Below, piece by piece: positions 25,530 through 36,060 of a stretch of 64,000 bases of DNA. This DNA comes from Boswellia sacra (lineage: Eukaryota > Streptophyta > Magnoliopsida > Sapindales > Burseraceae): NCBI GenBank assembly GCA_013180625.2, contig SNVD02006294.1, positions 124,001 to 188,000 of the forward strand, written 5' to 3'. The notes below the pieces were generated by a model. It was given only the letters and a program-made list of their open reading frames with translations, did no database searches and had not been told where the DNA came from. Made by a program: the position numbers and the translations under genes. The stretch's first letter is position 1. Each line of letters starts with the position of its first letter.

Positions 25530-26481
25530 CCTTTAACCAACCTGAGAAACAAGCTCTTGATTTAAAAGTTGTGTACATGTGTAGGTCTTCTTCTTGCTTC
25601 AACCGTTGCTGTTCTGGTACATATATAGCAAGCTTCAGGTACTTGTTTAACCTGTTCATGGGCGGGTTCTAAAATTAAATTTTGTAATCAACTTTGAGAA
25701 CTGAAAAAAATCTGTTTGCATCTGAACTTGTATGCTTGTCCATTACGCACTACTTGATAACCTCGCATGTTTCTGTATGCTGAAGAGTAGGGATAAGAGG
25801 GAATGTGTGATTTCAAGGAGCTATATCATTTGAAGTGTTCCAATGCTTTATCCTTTAGGTTCATCCTTTAGTTTGCAAAAAGTAGTCTACATTAGTGGTG
25901 GATTTAAAACATAGTTTGCTACTATTTTTCAAAACCTTGAGTGGACATCTATAAATAAATGTTTGTGTAGTGACCTATCAAGTAGGATTTTGTTTATAGA
26001 CATGAAAGCTTACATAAGTTTGAACCAGTAGGATCTATTATGCTTTTGTTTCCAAAATCATCATAAGGAATAAGGCAATTACTTTTCCATTTCATGGATG
26101 ATATTAAAAAGTTCTTTGCTTAGATTTTAAATTCCTGCATAGCCAATTTTTAACGACAAAGCTTCTTTTAACTGTGGAATCTAAATAACGGTAATATTAC
26201 CTTGTACAGTATTATGATTTAGTTGATAAATTGAACAACTTGTTGTCTGTAATACTGTCCTCTGAGTCTTTGATTCAAGGGTTGAAGTATCATAAGTTAA
26301 TATATCTTTTGGAATATCTGATTATAGGAATTTAAGATGCAACCAAGATTGGACCTGAACAAATTAAAACGAGGATATAAAAATTCGTATGATTTTTCCG
26401 TCTTAAATTGATTGTCAATGGAACAGAATCATATTTAAAGTTCAAATCCATCTACTTTGGAATTCTTCAGTTTTTCTACAG

Positions 26482-26593
26482 GTCAACATCAAGGGAACTG
26501 CGAAGGCTAGATAGTGTTTCTCGTTCTCCCATATATGCGTCATTTACTGAGATACTTGATGGATCATCAACCGTAAGGGCTTTCGAGTCTGAG
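26482..26593 (+). pseudogene. One exon of an ABC transporter, subfamily C
   Basis: A single exon bounded by CTACAG|GTCAAC and GAG|GTAGAT encodes [20 protein letters not shown] then [17 protein letters not shown]. This is the intracellular-loop region of the second transmembrane domain of plant ABCC/MRP transporters, which are about 1,500 residues long. I think it is closest to the ABCC13 type. It is 112 bp, open, with intact splice signals, and lies between the USP piece and the beta-galactosidase exons on the same strand. Confidence 0.85.
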
Positions 26594-27043
26594 GTAGATG
26601 TTTGGATTGTTATTGTTTCTCTTGAACTCTGTGTAATTGAGTAGGCATTTATCCTTTTTAGCAGACTTGAGAATGATTTGATTTTATTATTACTATTCTT
26701 TTAATGAGCCATTTTTGCTAGAGATTTATAGATTTTCTTTGTCTTTCTCTTTTAGAAGTTCCATTCAATTCCAAGTTATGTGTGCTTACCAAATTAGACA
26801 ATTTTTAGTGAATTACCATTAAAGCTGTCCCAAATGCCTGATATAGCTTGTGATAGATGTTTACAGGGAAAAAAATCATTTTTAGAGGAGTCTTTGGATA
26901 AATTTATTTACGTTTCATATCAAAAAATAATAAAATGTACATATAAAGAAAGAGATGTGTATGGGGAAAGTAGCGTTGGATCAATCCTTTGAAGAAGAAA
27001 GTATTGTTAGTTTTTGACTTACAATGTTATGTTTCTGCTTCAG

Positions 27044-27655
27044 GGGATTTCCTGTGTGGCTCAAGCACGTTCCTGGTATTGAATTCAGAACTGATAATGG
27101 ACCTTTCAAGGTTGGACGATTGAAATATATATATATTTTTAAATTATTATCCTTGGTTGAATCTCGTTGTTTGGACTTTTTTTTAATTTAATTTGGGTTA
27201 ATTAATGAATTGACTTGTAATTGACTGCAATGAATAGTCAGCAATGCAGAAATTCAAGAAGAAGATTGTAAGCATGATGAAGGCTGAAAAGCTGTTTGAA
27301 ACTCAGGGAGGTCCAATCATTCTGTCACAGGTTGGAAACTTAATTAGACCTTCCTAAGCCTTACCTTTATTCTAAAAAATGGGTTGTTGTTAATTATTAT
27401 CTTGGCTTATATTTTCTCCACAACTGGCCCATTACTCAAGAAAATTAGTTGTTCTCAACTTTTATTCATTTTTCTTAAATTCGCATTATTGTAGATAGAG
27501 AATGAATATGGACCAGTGGAATGGGAAATTGGAGCTCCTGGCAAAGCTTATACCAAATGGGCAGCTCAAATGGCTGTTGGTCTTGACATTGGTGTCCCTT
27601 GGGTTATGTGCAAACAAGATGATGCTCCTGATCCAGTTGTAAGCAATTGTTTGCC

Positions 27656-27714
<59 letters not shown>

Positions 27715-28703
27715 TCTTTTAACAAATTTCAAATGCTTCGTTCTACTTCAATTGCCATTCTCTCTAGCATTTAGGTTTGTCTGTCTTTATTGTGGCCCTG
27801 TTTTCTTGGTGGGGTTCTTTACACTAAGTTGTCTACTAAGCTGGCCTTTAGTGGTACTGTATCTTTATCTCGTATGCTTTTTGGTTGTTGGCCCTTCTTT
27901 CAATTTATTTTCACGGGTTTGTCTTTTCTTCTATTTTCTTTGAATTCTGAGCATGTGATAATTCTTAATCGTGAAATTGTCTCCTTGTCACTTGATGATC
28001 TGAATTATTATAAGAAACGTTGTTTTGAGGGTTCAAATGAAATACTAATATGATTCCTCGCTGGGAAAAATAAATTCACAAGGTCAATCTAAGGATTGGT
28101 TTTGTGGGTACTTGAAATAAAACAATAACAAATAATTATGCAACTAGTATTGTACAAAGATTCCTCGCATATCTTTGTCTAACTTATCTTTCACCTTATA
28201 GATAAACACCTGCAATGCTTTCTATTGTGAAAACTTCGTTCCCAACGCGAAGTACAAACCAAAAATGTGGACAGAAAATTGGATTGGCTGGTAAGTTCCA
28301 TAAATCTTGCTTTTAGTATGTTGTAAGTCATATAACTGTTTTTAAGATTTTTGAAATCTCTTCCATGAGATTTATACCCAATTTTTCCTGTGCCTGTTTA
28401 ACTCCCAGGTTCACCAGGTTTGGTGATGCAGTTCCTACGAGACCAGCAGAAGACTTGGCATTTTCAGTTGCAAGGTTTATACAGAATGGTGATTCATTCA
28501 TCAACTATTACATGGTAAACTCGTCCACTTCTCTTTTCATAAGTTAAAAATTGTCTTCACCTGCTGTGTCATAACAATAAATACTATTATTCTTGATTTT
28601 TTTTCTTCTGATTTTATTTTCTCTTTTCTTGATTCAGTACCACGGAGGAACTAATTTTGGCCGCACAGCGGGTGGTCCCTTCATCGCTACTAGCTATGAT
28701 TAT
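27044..28703 (+). pseudogene. Beta-galactosidase (GH35) fragment, six exons with introns
   Basis: Exons at 27044-27110, 27238-27330, 27495-27638, 28202-28290, 28409-28514 and 28638-~28703 all have GT-AG borders. They encode [83 protein letters not shown] and [20 protein letters not shown]. The acid/base Glu (IENEYG) and the nucleophile Glu (WTENW) of GH35 are both kept. Introns are retained, so capture was at DNA level. The N-terminus and the C-terminal half are absent. The last exon joins directly to HD-ZIP III sequence in frame. No stop is seen within these exons. Confidence 0.92.
27659..27711. repeat. (TA)n microsatellite
   Basis: About 25 TA units in the intron after the third beta-galactosidase exon. 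The ORFs running through it are artefacts. Confidence 0.95.
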
Positions 28704-29170
28704 GACTCTATGGTGACCACTTCTCAGCATTCATTGAGAGATGCTAATAACCCCGCTGGGTAATCTTGATTACAGATTTCCACAAGTTCTTTCTGTCCAT
28801 CTCTTTTTCTCTTTGAGTTTTACTGATGGTTTGTTTATCCTTTTTACAGACTCCTCTCAATTGCAAAGGAGACCTTGGCAGAGTTCCTTTTAAAGGCTAC
28901 GGGAACTGCTGTCGATTGGGTCCAGATGCCTTGGATGAAGGTTTGTTATAGAAATTTATATCAATATTCTTTCTCTCTCTTTCCCATTCATAGATTTGAC
29001 ATGTGCATCTGTTCATGGTCCATTTCTTATTCCCAAATCAGAAGAATATCTGAGTTGATTATAATTTCCTTGTCAGCCTGGTCCGGATTTGGTTGGGATC
29101 TTTGCCATTTCACAAAGTTGCAGTGGATTCGGTTGGGATCTTTGCCATTTCACAAAGCTTCTGTTCATCA
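28704..29170 (+). pseudogene. Class III HD-ZIP fragment (START-domain entry), fused to beta-galactosidase exon
   Basis: The fused exon ends [17 protein letters not shown] (to 28759). The next exon, 28850-28940, gives LLSIAKETLAEFLLKATGTA and VDWVQMPWMK, and an exon from 29077 gives PGPDLVGIFAISQSC. This is the region before and at the start of the START domain of REV/PHB/ATHB8-type transcription factors. The family has MPGMKPGPD where this copy has MPWMKPGPD. A 40-bp tandem duplication (33-bp copies at 29085-29117 and 29125-29157) shifts the frame. The homeodomain and leucine zipper are not present. Confidence 0.9.
28930..29088 (+). promoter_or_regulatory. Split miR165/166 complementary site across an intron
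   Basis: Exon end CTTGGATGAAG (28930-28940) and exon start CCTGGTCCGGAT (29077-29088) would join on splicing to the miR165/166 site of HD-ZIP III mRNAs, with one change (T for G) opposite the miRNA 3' end. In authentic PHB-type genes this site also spans a splice junction. Confidence 0.75.
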
Positions 29171-30349
29171 AAATGCTCTTATTCGTGTTGCATATTTTGT
29201 AGCTAATTCATAACTGATGGATAAGGCTTCTTTCACGGTTAGATGCTTTTCCTAAGGTTGATTTTAATTTCATGTGCACTTACAGTTGGATTGTTTTCTA
29301 ATATGACAATGTTCTGGATCAGGTATTGGATAAAATTTTTGGTCAGTTTGCAAGCATTTGGATGAATATAAAAGTCCAAGTAAAAACCAAAGAAGATCTT
29401 GATGATGCTCAACAATACAAATTCAGGCGTCGCGCCTTTATGATTGATAGAGTTTTTGAAGTTGATAAATCATCACTAAGCAAGTTGTTTACAAATGATA
29501 CTCTACCAGAATTGGAGGAGCTACTCTCTAAAGAAGAAGTTACTAAAAAGGTTATGCTTCTACTGTTACATTGCAAACTCATTATGCCTGTATATTTTAA
29601 AGGTTGTCAATCTTCCCCATGTTTTAACATACATGTAATACATTCAGGTGGAAGCTGATGATGAGTGTGAGAGTTAGGAGGATGAATGGAACATTCTACA
29701 GGAATATATCCTGCACAAAATGGTCTACATGCGCAATCAATTATTTGGGTCTACTGATCTTGTCTTGAGTGTAAGTTGTCTCTGAAAACTTTCTGGATGC
29801 ATAATTGGCCTTATGGTTTGATAAAAACACTTTTCTTTTTCCGTGTTCATGTTGGAAATTGTAACCACCTATAGTACTGTCTTTTTGAAATTTTCCTGAT
29901 AAACGCGTGGAAAGAATCAGATATTTGGGAAGGATCTTAGTTACATGTTGCAGATGCTCTGTTTTTGGTGAAACTTGAGAGTTGCTGTGTATTTTTCCAA
30001 ACAAGTTCTCTCGAATGATGTCACTTGGCTGCCTATGATTATTTTCTTTGCTAAGTAGTTTACCTGATTAATAAATGAAAACATCACAAGAATGGCGTCT
30101 GTTATATAAAAATTTTGATTGTGTCCACTGTACATATTTGTATGTTTGGTTTATTTATCATTTTCTCAAACTTTCTGTGTCAAAAAAAATGAAACATGGT
30201 AGTTGCGAGATTGAAATTTTTGCCGGCAATTTGCTTATTAAAAGAAAATCTCTCTCCCTTTTCCTGTATTTGTGTGGGTTTGCTTCAAGTCATGGATTTT
30301 TCTGCAATGTGCCTACACTAAAAATTGTTTGTTGATCCCCCTGACCCCC

Positions 30350-31760
30350 TGTTTACGCCCAAAATATACCGCGGTTATTGTAGTATACGTTGAGGTGTCG
30401 AATCCACAAGGAGGCTTTTGATAAAAGAGGTTAGTAAAACAAAAATATAAAAGATAATAAAGATATAAAATTTAACTTTGAAGTGATTAGTTCTAAAGAA
30501 AATACAATGTTTAATAATTGGAAACAATCGATGGTAATTAAGAAGTAAGGCATCGAGAATCACTTATATGTTTTGTAAATCTAATCCCCACTTTGATTTA
30601 ATAATTATAACTCAATTGAAAGTTTCACATCCTAAACAATCAATCGGAAAATATGTATAGTATAGCATAAATGATAAACACATGTATTTGATATGCATAA
30701 ACTCTTTACAAGCAATATTTACCAACAACATTCATCCTTACAAGTTATCCGAGAGCGACAATATATCACATGACAATATTGTAGTAAAGGATTAACTCAT
30801 AAAACGAAACTACCAGTAACAATTATAATTCAACATGAATCACATAAAGAAAGCATGACTGAATTTATATGAAATTGAGAATTATAATTTCTGGATTAAA
30901 AAGAAATCACAAGATGAGAAAGAGTTTAACACATAAACAAACATACAATCTTTATAGCCCTTGAGGTAGAATGAAAGTGGAGAAATAGATAAACTACACA
31001 TACAAGTTCATCTCTAGCCTTACCAAGAGTTCTAGCCTAACTTACAATTCATTCTTATCATTTCTAAAGAGAAAATACAAGAGAGAATTGCAATATACAA
31101 TGATAAAATGTGAACTCAAATGATTTTTTCTCTCCCCCCATTCAATTCCTCAAGTTGTCCTTAAATAGGTGATGAAATGGAACTATTACACCAAACCTCC
31201 ACCAATTTTTCCACAATGTCGGCCACCAACTTGCACTGATTTTTGACCACCAAATGGACCGAATTGGGCTTTGTGGAAAACATGAAAGTTGTAGATTTTG
31301 TCTCAGCTTTCCAGGGCCACCAGATTCATGCAATTTGGACAAGTATTCTCTGAGATATGGCCCAAATACTGGACATGGGTCGGGCTGAGAAACAACTACA
31401 ATTTGGTTTTGTTGTGTCTCAATTTCGGCCCATCAAATGTTGGATTTGGGCTTTTGATTGTTCTTCAACTTTGTGTAAAATTGAGACATGTTGCTCCAGG
31501 TTCAATAATCTCTCCATTTTGATCTATAGATTGAGAGTTGTGTCCATTTTGTTAAACCTGAAAAAATGATTTCCATTAATCACAATTTAAGGACAATACT
31601 TTATTTCAAGATAAAGACTAAAGAAAATGCAAAAGAAATGAAACAAATGTAAAAGAGGCATAAGCAAAATAATTATGCTAAAATATCATAAAAGCTTTAT
31701 AATACTGTCCAATTAGCATTAATTATTTATATTTAAGAGTGTACTTTCATGCGTTTATCA
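30350..31760 (-). mobile_element. G2 3' LTR
   Basis: 1,411 bp, beginning (minus strand) TGATAAACGCATGAAAGTAC and ending GGGCGTAAACA, nearly identical to 41354-42765. Confidence 0.95.
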
Positions 31761-31772
31761 CAATCCCCAGCC
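31761..31772 (-). promoter_or_regulatory. G2 polypurine tract
   Basis: The minus strand reads GGCTGGGGATTG next to the 3' LTR. Confidence 0.6.
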
Positions 31773-33060
31773 AGCTTATTGCTAGTCTCTAGCAATTAAA
31801 GTGTAAATGAAGCATGAAGAACTACTTCAGCATTTCAAACAAAAAGTCAGTTCAAGATCACAATTGCTATAAAGGTTATTTCAATCATAACTTCCAAAAC
31901 TGAGCACATGTGAATCAAGCCAAACCTTCTTACCACAAACTGCAAAACATATAGCCTTGAAAATTACTCTATGTAAAAGCCTCAACTCCATATCCTCACA
32001 GGTGAACGACTGTTTAAAAAGGCTATGATTTCTCTCATGGAGTTGGAAAACAGAATAAACACACAAGAAAAGGTCACATTTAAGGACAGACAGACAACTA
32101 ACATTGATCCAAAGATAGAAAAATCCAATGTTTAGAATCAAACCATTCTTGCAACATGCTACCTTTAGGACTTCGTTTATCTTGAGTGAATAAATACAGC
32201 TTGGTGAGAAAAGACTGCTTCATAAAACTTCTATCTTCTAAAATTGAATGAAGACATTATTGAATCGAACTGACTTCTTCTTTTTTTTTCTTTCTTTTTT
32301 TTCTTTCTTTTTTTTCTTTTCTTTTTTTTTCACAAGAATTGAAATTTCATCTTGAATCGTCCCTTAGCTCAATTTCGAGTAATGACATTCTAAACAAGGA
32401 TTAATCAATTCAAAGGATCAATGAAAGTTCGTAAGCTGTTTTCTCAACCTCTCCACTCACTCACAAAAGATGTGTGAGATTAAAAAAATGTGAACTTGAA
32501 CATGAGAATTCTCTTGGCTATATACATTGAATCATCCATCTTACCACAAGGCTTATCATTGTGCTCAAAATAATTTCAGAAATCATTATTTGATAACCTA
32601 AATAGAAAAGATGACTCAAACCAATAATTTTGAAATCATACCTTGATAGAAAAACAAACCCATTTAGACAAGAATTACCGAGAACACATGCAATAAACAG
32701 CTGTGCATGAAATACAATTCAAAAATAAAAAACAAATCAACTAGTTAGAATGCATTTCAAGAGGTCAAAACTATACTCCCTACTCTACCATTCTGGATCT
32801 AATTGATCCAGAATGCGTCTCAAGAGATAATAAACTCTTTACACTGCCATTCTCAGACCAATAGATTTTTTTTTTTTTTGAAATGCAATGCAAAACATAT
32901 GTCTCCTATCTACCCCCAACCAGACGAAACATTATCCTCAATGTTTAAATGTAGAAGGAGAAAGTATAAGAGACATCACCTAAAGCTTCAGTTATTCAAG
33001 AGAAACAAACCTGAAAAACACTTAATAAAATATTGTGAACAAAGCCAAAAGTAAGAAAAG
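31773..33060 (-). other. G2 non-coding region between LOG and 3' LTR
   Basis: No convincing ORF. It includes a pyrimidine-rich run (32279-32330) and a conserved block near 32760-33010 that aligns with G1 around 7675-7925, including ACATTGAGGATAATG on the minus strand. Confidence 0.6.
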
Positions 33061-33705
33061 TTACAAACGAAGTGTCAGATCCAATTTTCTCTCATTGCTC
33101 ATTCCCACTGACCAATTAATTTGAGATGCTTCAGGGTCAGGTTCATAAACAAAAGCTTGCAATTTATCAATTAGTTCATCAGCAGTTGAGGCAGAGACAA
33201 GGATCCGTTGTGCTAATTGTGAGATAAATCTTTGTTCCACAGCTTGATTAACAAAACACAATAAACAATCAAAGAAATTATTGACATTCAACAAACCTAT
33301 GGGTTTCTGGTGGATATTGAGTTGGGCCCAAGAGACAACTTGAAAGATTTCTTCCATTGTTCCAAAACCTCCTGGTAAAGCAATAAAGGCATCTGCATTT
33401 ACAATCATACGAGCTATGCGTTCATGCATGGATGAGACCTGTAATTCCTCTCCAACTGTTTTTCCAGCAACGTTAACTAAAGCTTTAGGAATAATTCCTA
33501 AAACTTGACTTCCTCTTGAGTATGCAGTTGTTGACACACACCCCATTAACCCATGGTTACCTCCCCCATAAATTAAATGAAGTTTTCTCTCAGCTAGAAC
33601 CTTACCAAGATTATGAGCTGCTTTTAAAAAAGCTATATCTTTACCAGGCTGAGATCCACAAAATACACATATATTTCGGAATCGACGAGCTGAGGTTCCC
33701 TCCAT
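33061..33705 (-). CDS. Cytokinin riboside 5'-monophosphate phosphoribohydrolase (LOG family), retrotransposon cargo
   Basis: This is an intact 214-residue LOG-type protein. The start is ATG 33705, not the GTG five codons upstream, because G1 starts at the equivalent ATG and the usual LOG length is about 200-230. Motifs: NICVFCGSQPGKD at the N-terminus, LIYGGGNHGLMGCVS, the MHERIARM segment with the conserved Arg, and the catalytic/phosphate motif LPGGFGTMEEIFQ (PGGxGTxxE in the family), then SWAQLNIHQKPIGLLNV. LOG hydrolyses iPMP/tZMP to free cytokinin plus ribose-5-phosphate. The gene is intronless, whereas plant LOG genes have several introns, so it came by way of RNA. It lies 243 bp after ORF-A. 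Expression and activity are unproven. Confidence 0.93.
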   Translation of the reverse strand: MEGTSARRFRNICVFCGSQPGKDIAFLKAAHNLGKVLAERKLHLIYGGGNHGLMGCVSTTAYSRGSQVLGIIPKALVNVAGKTVGEELQVSSMHERIARMIVNADAFIALPGGFGTMEEIFQVVSWAQLNIHQKPIGLLNVNNFFDCLLCFVNQAVEQRFISQLAQRILVSASTADELIDKLQAFVYEPDPEASQINWSVGMSNERKLDLTLRL

Positions 33706-33754
33706 TTTGATACAACTCACTAACTATGTATATGCAAATGAAGAACATGAGATG

Positions 33755-33762
33755 TATTTATA
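33755..33762 (-). promoter_or_regulatory. TATA box candidate upstream of G2 LOG
   Basis: TATAAATA on the minus strand ends 50 bp from the LOG ATG, as in G1. Farther upstream a CTATATAGATGTC block (about 33788-33800) is conserved too. It could serve a cargo-specific promoter, or be chance in AT-rich DNA. Confidence 0.45.
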
Positions 33763-33948
33763 GAATGCAAAAAGGTAGTACAATAATGACATCTATATAG
33801 GTAGCTCAACTGTTTGTCTGACAAACGTTGAAAATAAAAATAAAAATAGAAATTCAAAAATAACGGCAAGCATGCATATGTACAAGTAGTTGTGATTGTG
33901 GCTCACATCTTCCTCTGATTTTACGTCCAGTAACAGCTGAAACACCTT

Positions 33949-34497
33949 CTATGAGTTGGGGATATGCTTCCCATCCAATTTTCTTATAAATTGGCAAACA
34001 GGGTCGTTTTGAGTCAGATTCCCGAAACTATAGCGTTCTTGCTCTTCTCGAAATTGTGTCCATAATCTTAAAATCTCTCGATGCACAAGTCCACAAGGAT
34101 GCGTCTCAAAAGTCAACAAGATATTATCTAGAGACTCCTTACTCAGTCCATCCTTAATGAACTGAATCTTATCTTCTCGATTGACAGACACATATCCTAA
34201 AGAGCGACATCGCTTGTTACAGGTCCATCGTGCACATTTGTGACAAACTTGTAATTTATTTGCTCTTCGCTTTTTCGCGTAAGAGCTTTTACCCAAACCA
34301 GGCATGAAGGAAACAAAGGCTTTTGAACATTCACCAGATAATCGAACTTTGGCTTCAATTAACCATCGTATATCAACAGGTAAACCCATGAGCATTAGCA
34401 ATTTTAACCTTGCAAACCGTGCTTTGTAAATTTTGAGCAATGCATTTGGAGGAAGAAAAGGAAAATGTCTACGAAGGTTTGAAAGAATCGTATCCAT
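33949..34497 (-). CDS. ORF-A, basic Cys-rich protein of unknown function, retrotransposon cargo
   Basis: A 182-residue ORF with ATG at 34497. The N-terminus MDTILSNLRRHFPFLPP is followed by a basic stretch (YKARFARLKLLM), then KKRRANKLQVCHKCARWTCN and KRCRSLGY. The Cys pattern is C-x2-C-x4-C-x3-C, possibly metal binding. The C-terminal third is helical-looking and charged (IQFIKDGLSKESLDN, LRLWTQFREEQERYSFG). There is no signal peptide and no clear membrane segment, so it does not look like an envelope protein although it occupies the env position. G1 has a degraded homologue of identical length. I do not recognise the family. The KKRRAN basic patch may be a nuclear signal. Confidence 0.8.
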   Translation of the reverse strand: MDTILSNLRRHFPFLPPNALLKIYKARFARLKLLMLMGLPVDIRWLIEAKVRLSGECSKAFVSFMPGLGKSSYAKKRRANKLQVCHKCARWTCNKRCRSLGYVSVNREDKIQFIKDGLSKESLDNILLTFETHPCGLVHREILRLWTQFREEQERYSFGNLTQNDPVCQFIRKLDGKHIPNS

Positions 34498-34536
34498 TTT
34501 GAAAGGTAAAAGAATGCACGATTTTTGTTTGGGTTA

Positions 34537-34606
34537 CAGTTTTTAGGGAACTGAAAAACCGACTTAATTAGTCACGGAGTACCGTATCCGCCACTTAACC
34601 GGGAAG
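34537..34606 (-). promoter_or_regulatory. Conserved block with 3' splice-acceptor signal upstream of ORF-A (G2)
   Basis: The minus strand contains AAGTCGGTTTTTCAG then TTCCCTAAAAACTG, a textbook pyrimidine-AG acceptor, with the ORF-A ATG 53 nt downstream. The upstream CGGTACTCCGT inverted repeat is shared with G1. It could create a subgenomic mRNA for the cargo genes. Confidence 0.5.
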
Positions 34607-35005
34607 TAAAATAAAACACGCAAAAGAAAATAAAAGCAAAAACAGAAAATAAAGTAAAAATTATAGGAAAACATATAATAAAAGCAAGACAACGAGATAA
34701 AGAAAGCAAAAATAAAGTTAAGATATGGTACAGATAGATGATAGAAACAAAGACAAAGTCAAGATATGGGGTAGATAAATAATAAAAGCAAGGACAACCA
34801 AATAATAAAAACAAAAATAAAATCAAGATATGGTACAAAAGTCAAGATATGGTACAGATAGATGAGACAGATAGAACCTGATTAATTAGGATAGACAGGA
34901 GGCTCAAGAGAGATCTCCTCGAGACACATAAACTGACTTTCCCTTTCCACATAATTTTTCAACCGTTGCCCATTAACTTTGAAAATTCGCCCATCAGTGG
35001 GGTCC
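34607..35005 (-). repeat. Short direct repeats and spacer after integrase (G2)
   Basis: AAGATATGGTACAGATAGAT-like units recur three to four times at 34718-34866. This segment has no G1 counterpart and shows no ORF in keeping with its neighbours. Confidence 0.55.
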
Positions 35006-36060
35006 TCAATCTCCACCGCTCCATTGGGAAAAAACGTGCTTTACGACAAATGGTCCAGTCCATCGAGATCTCAACTTTCCAGGGTGTAAATGCAATCGAG
35101 AATCATGAAGATAAACTCGTTGATTTAGCTCAAAGTTTTTCCTCAAGATTTGTTTGTCGTGAGCCGCTTTCATCTTAGCCTTGTAAATCTTGGAGTTGTC
35201 ATAGGCATCATTCCGCAATTCTTCTATTTCAGACAATTGTAACTTTCTTTGAAGACCTGGAACACTCAAATCAAAGTTAAGGGCTTTGACAGCCCAATAA
35301 GGTTTATGTTCTAGCTCAACAGGTAAATGACAAGCTTTCCCATAGACAAGGCGATAAAGAGACATCCCTAGAATAGTTTTATAAGCAGTGCAGTAAGCCC
35401 ATAATGCATCAGAAAGGTGTAAAAACCAGTCTTTGCGATTCGGGTTAACAGTCTTTTCTAGAATCTGCTTGACCTCCCTATTTGCGAGTTCAGCTTGCCC
35501 ATTTGTCTGTGGATGGTATGCGGTGGAAATCTTATGAAGAACACCATACCTGCGCATCAAAGCTTCAAAAGAACGGTTACAAAAATGTGTCCCTTGGTCA
35601 CTGATGATGACACGTGGCGTACCATACCTAGACAACACGTTTTCTTTTAAGAATTTTACCACGGTTGTGTTATCATTAGTACGACAAGCCATAGCCTCCA
35701 CCCATTTGGACACATAATCAACAGCTAGAAGAATATAAGATAACCAAAAGATGGAGGAAAAGGTCCCATAAAGTCAATACCCCAACAGTCAAATATCTCA
35801 ATAACAAGAATAGGGCTAAGAGGCATCATATGACGGCGAGATAAAGCCCCCAACTTTTGACATCTTTCACATGAACGACAAAAATTGTTAGTATCTTTAA
35901 ACAAAGTGGGCCAATAGAGTCCACACTGTAAAATTTTTGCAGTAGTCTTTTTTATTGAGAAATGACCACCACAAGCAGTGCCATGACAAAAGTTTAAGAC
36001 ACTAGCAATTTCACTATCAGGAATGCAACATCGCATAATTTGGTCAGCGCAATATTTGAA
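35006..36060 (-). pseudogene. G2 integrase region of pol
   Basis: The zinc-binding domain is visible (FCHGTACGGHFS ... FCRSCERCQ). The catalytic DDE core follows with [30 protein letters not shown] and [19 protein letters not shown], then a C-terminal [17 protein letters not shown] segment. A frameshift near 35720 separates the first catalytic Asp from the rest, and a stop near 36075 separates it from RNase H. The chromodomain of chromoviruses is absent, consistent with the Athila/Tat branch. Confidence 0.9.

Noticed and set aside
27486..27943. ORFs running through the (TA)n tract
   Set aside because: They are Ile-Tyr repeats from the microsatellite attached to a real exon and its intron.
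33061..33705. LOG as an ordinary host gene that happens to lie near a transposon
   Set aside because: It lies between integrase and polypurine tract inside matched LTRs, has no introns, and has a counterpart at the same place in a second element.
33061..33720. LOG start at the GTG five codons upstream
   Set aside because: It is not ATG, and the G1 homologue starts at the next ATG, which gives the normal family length.
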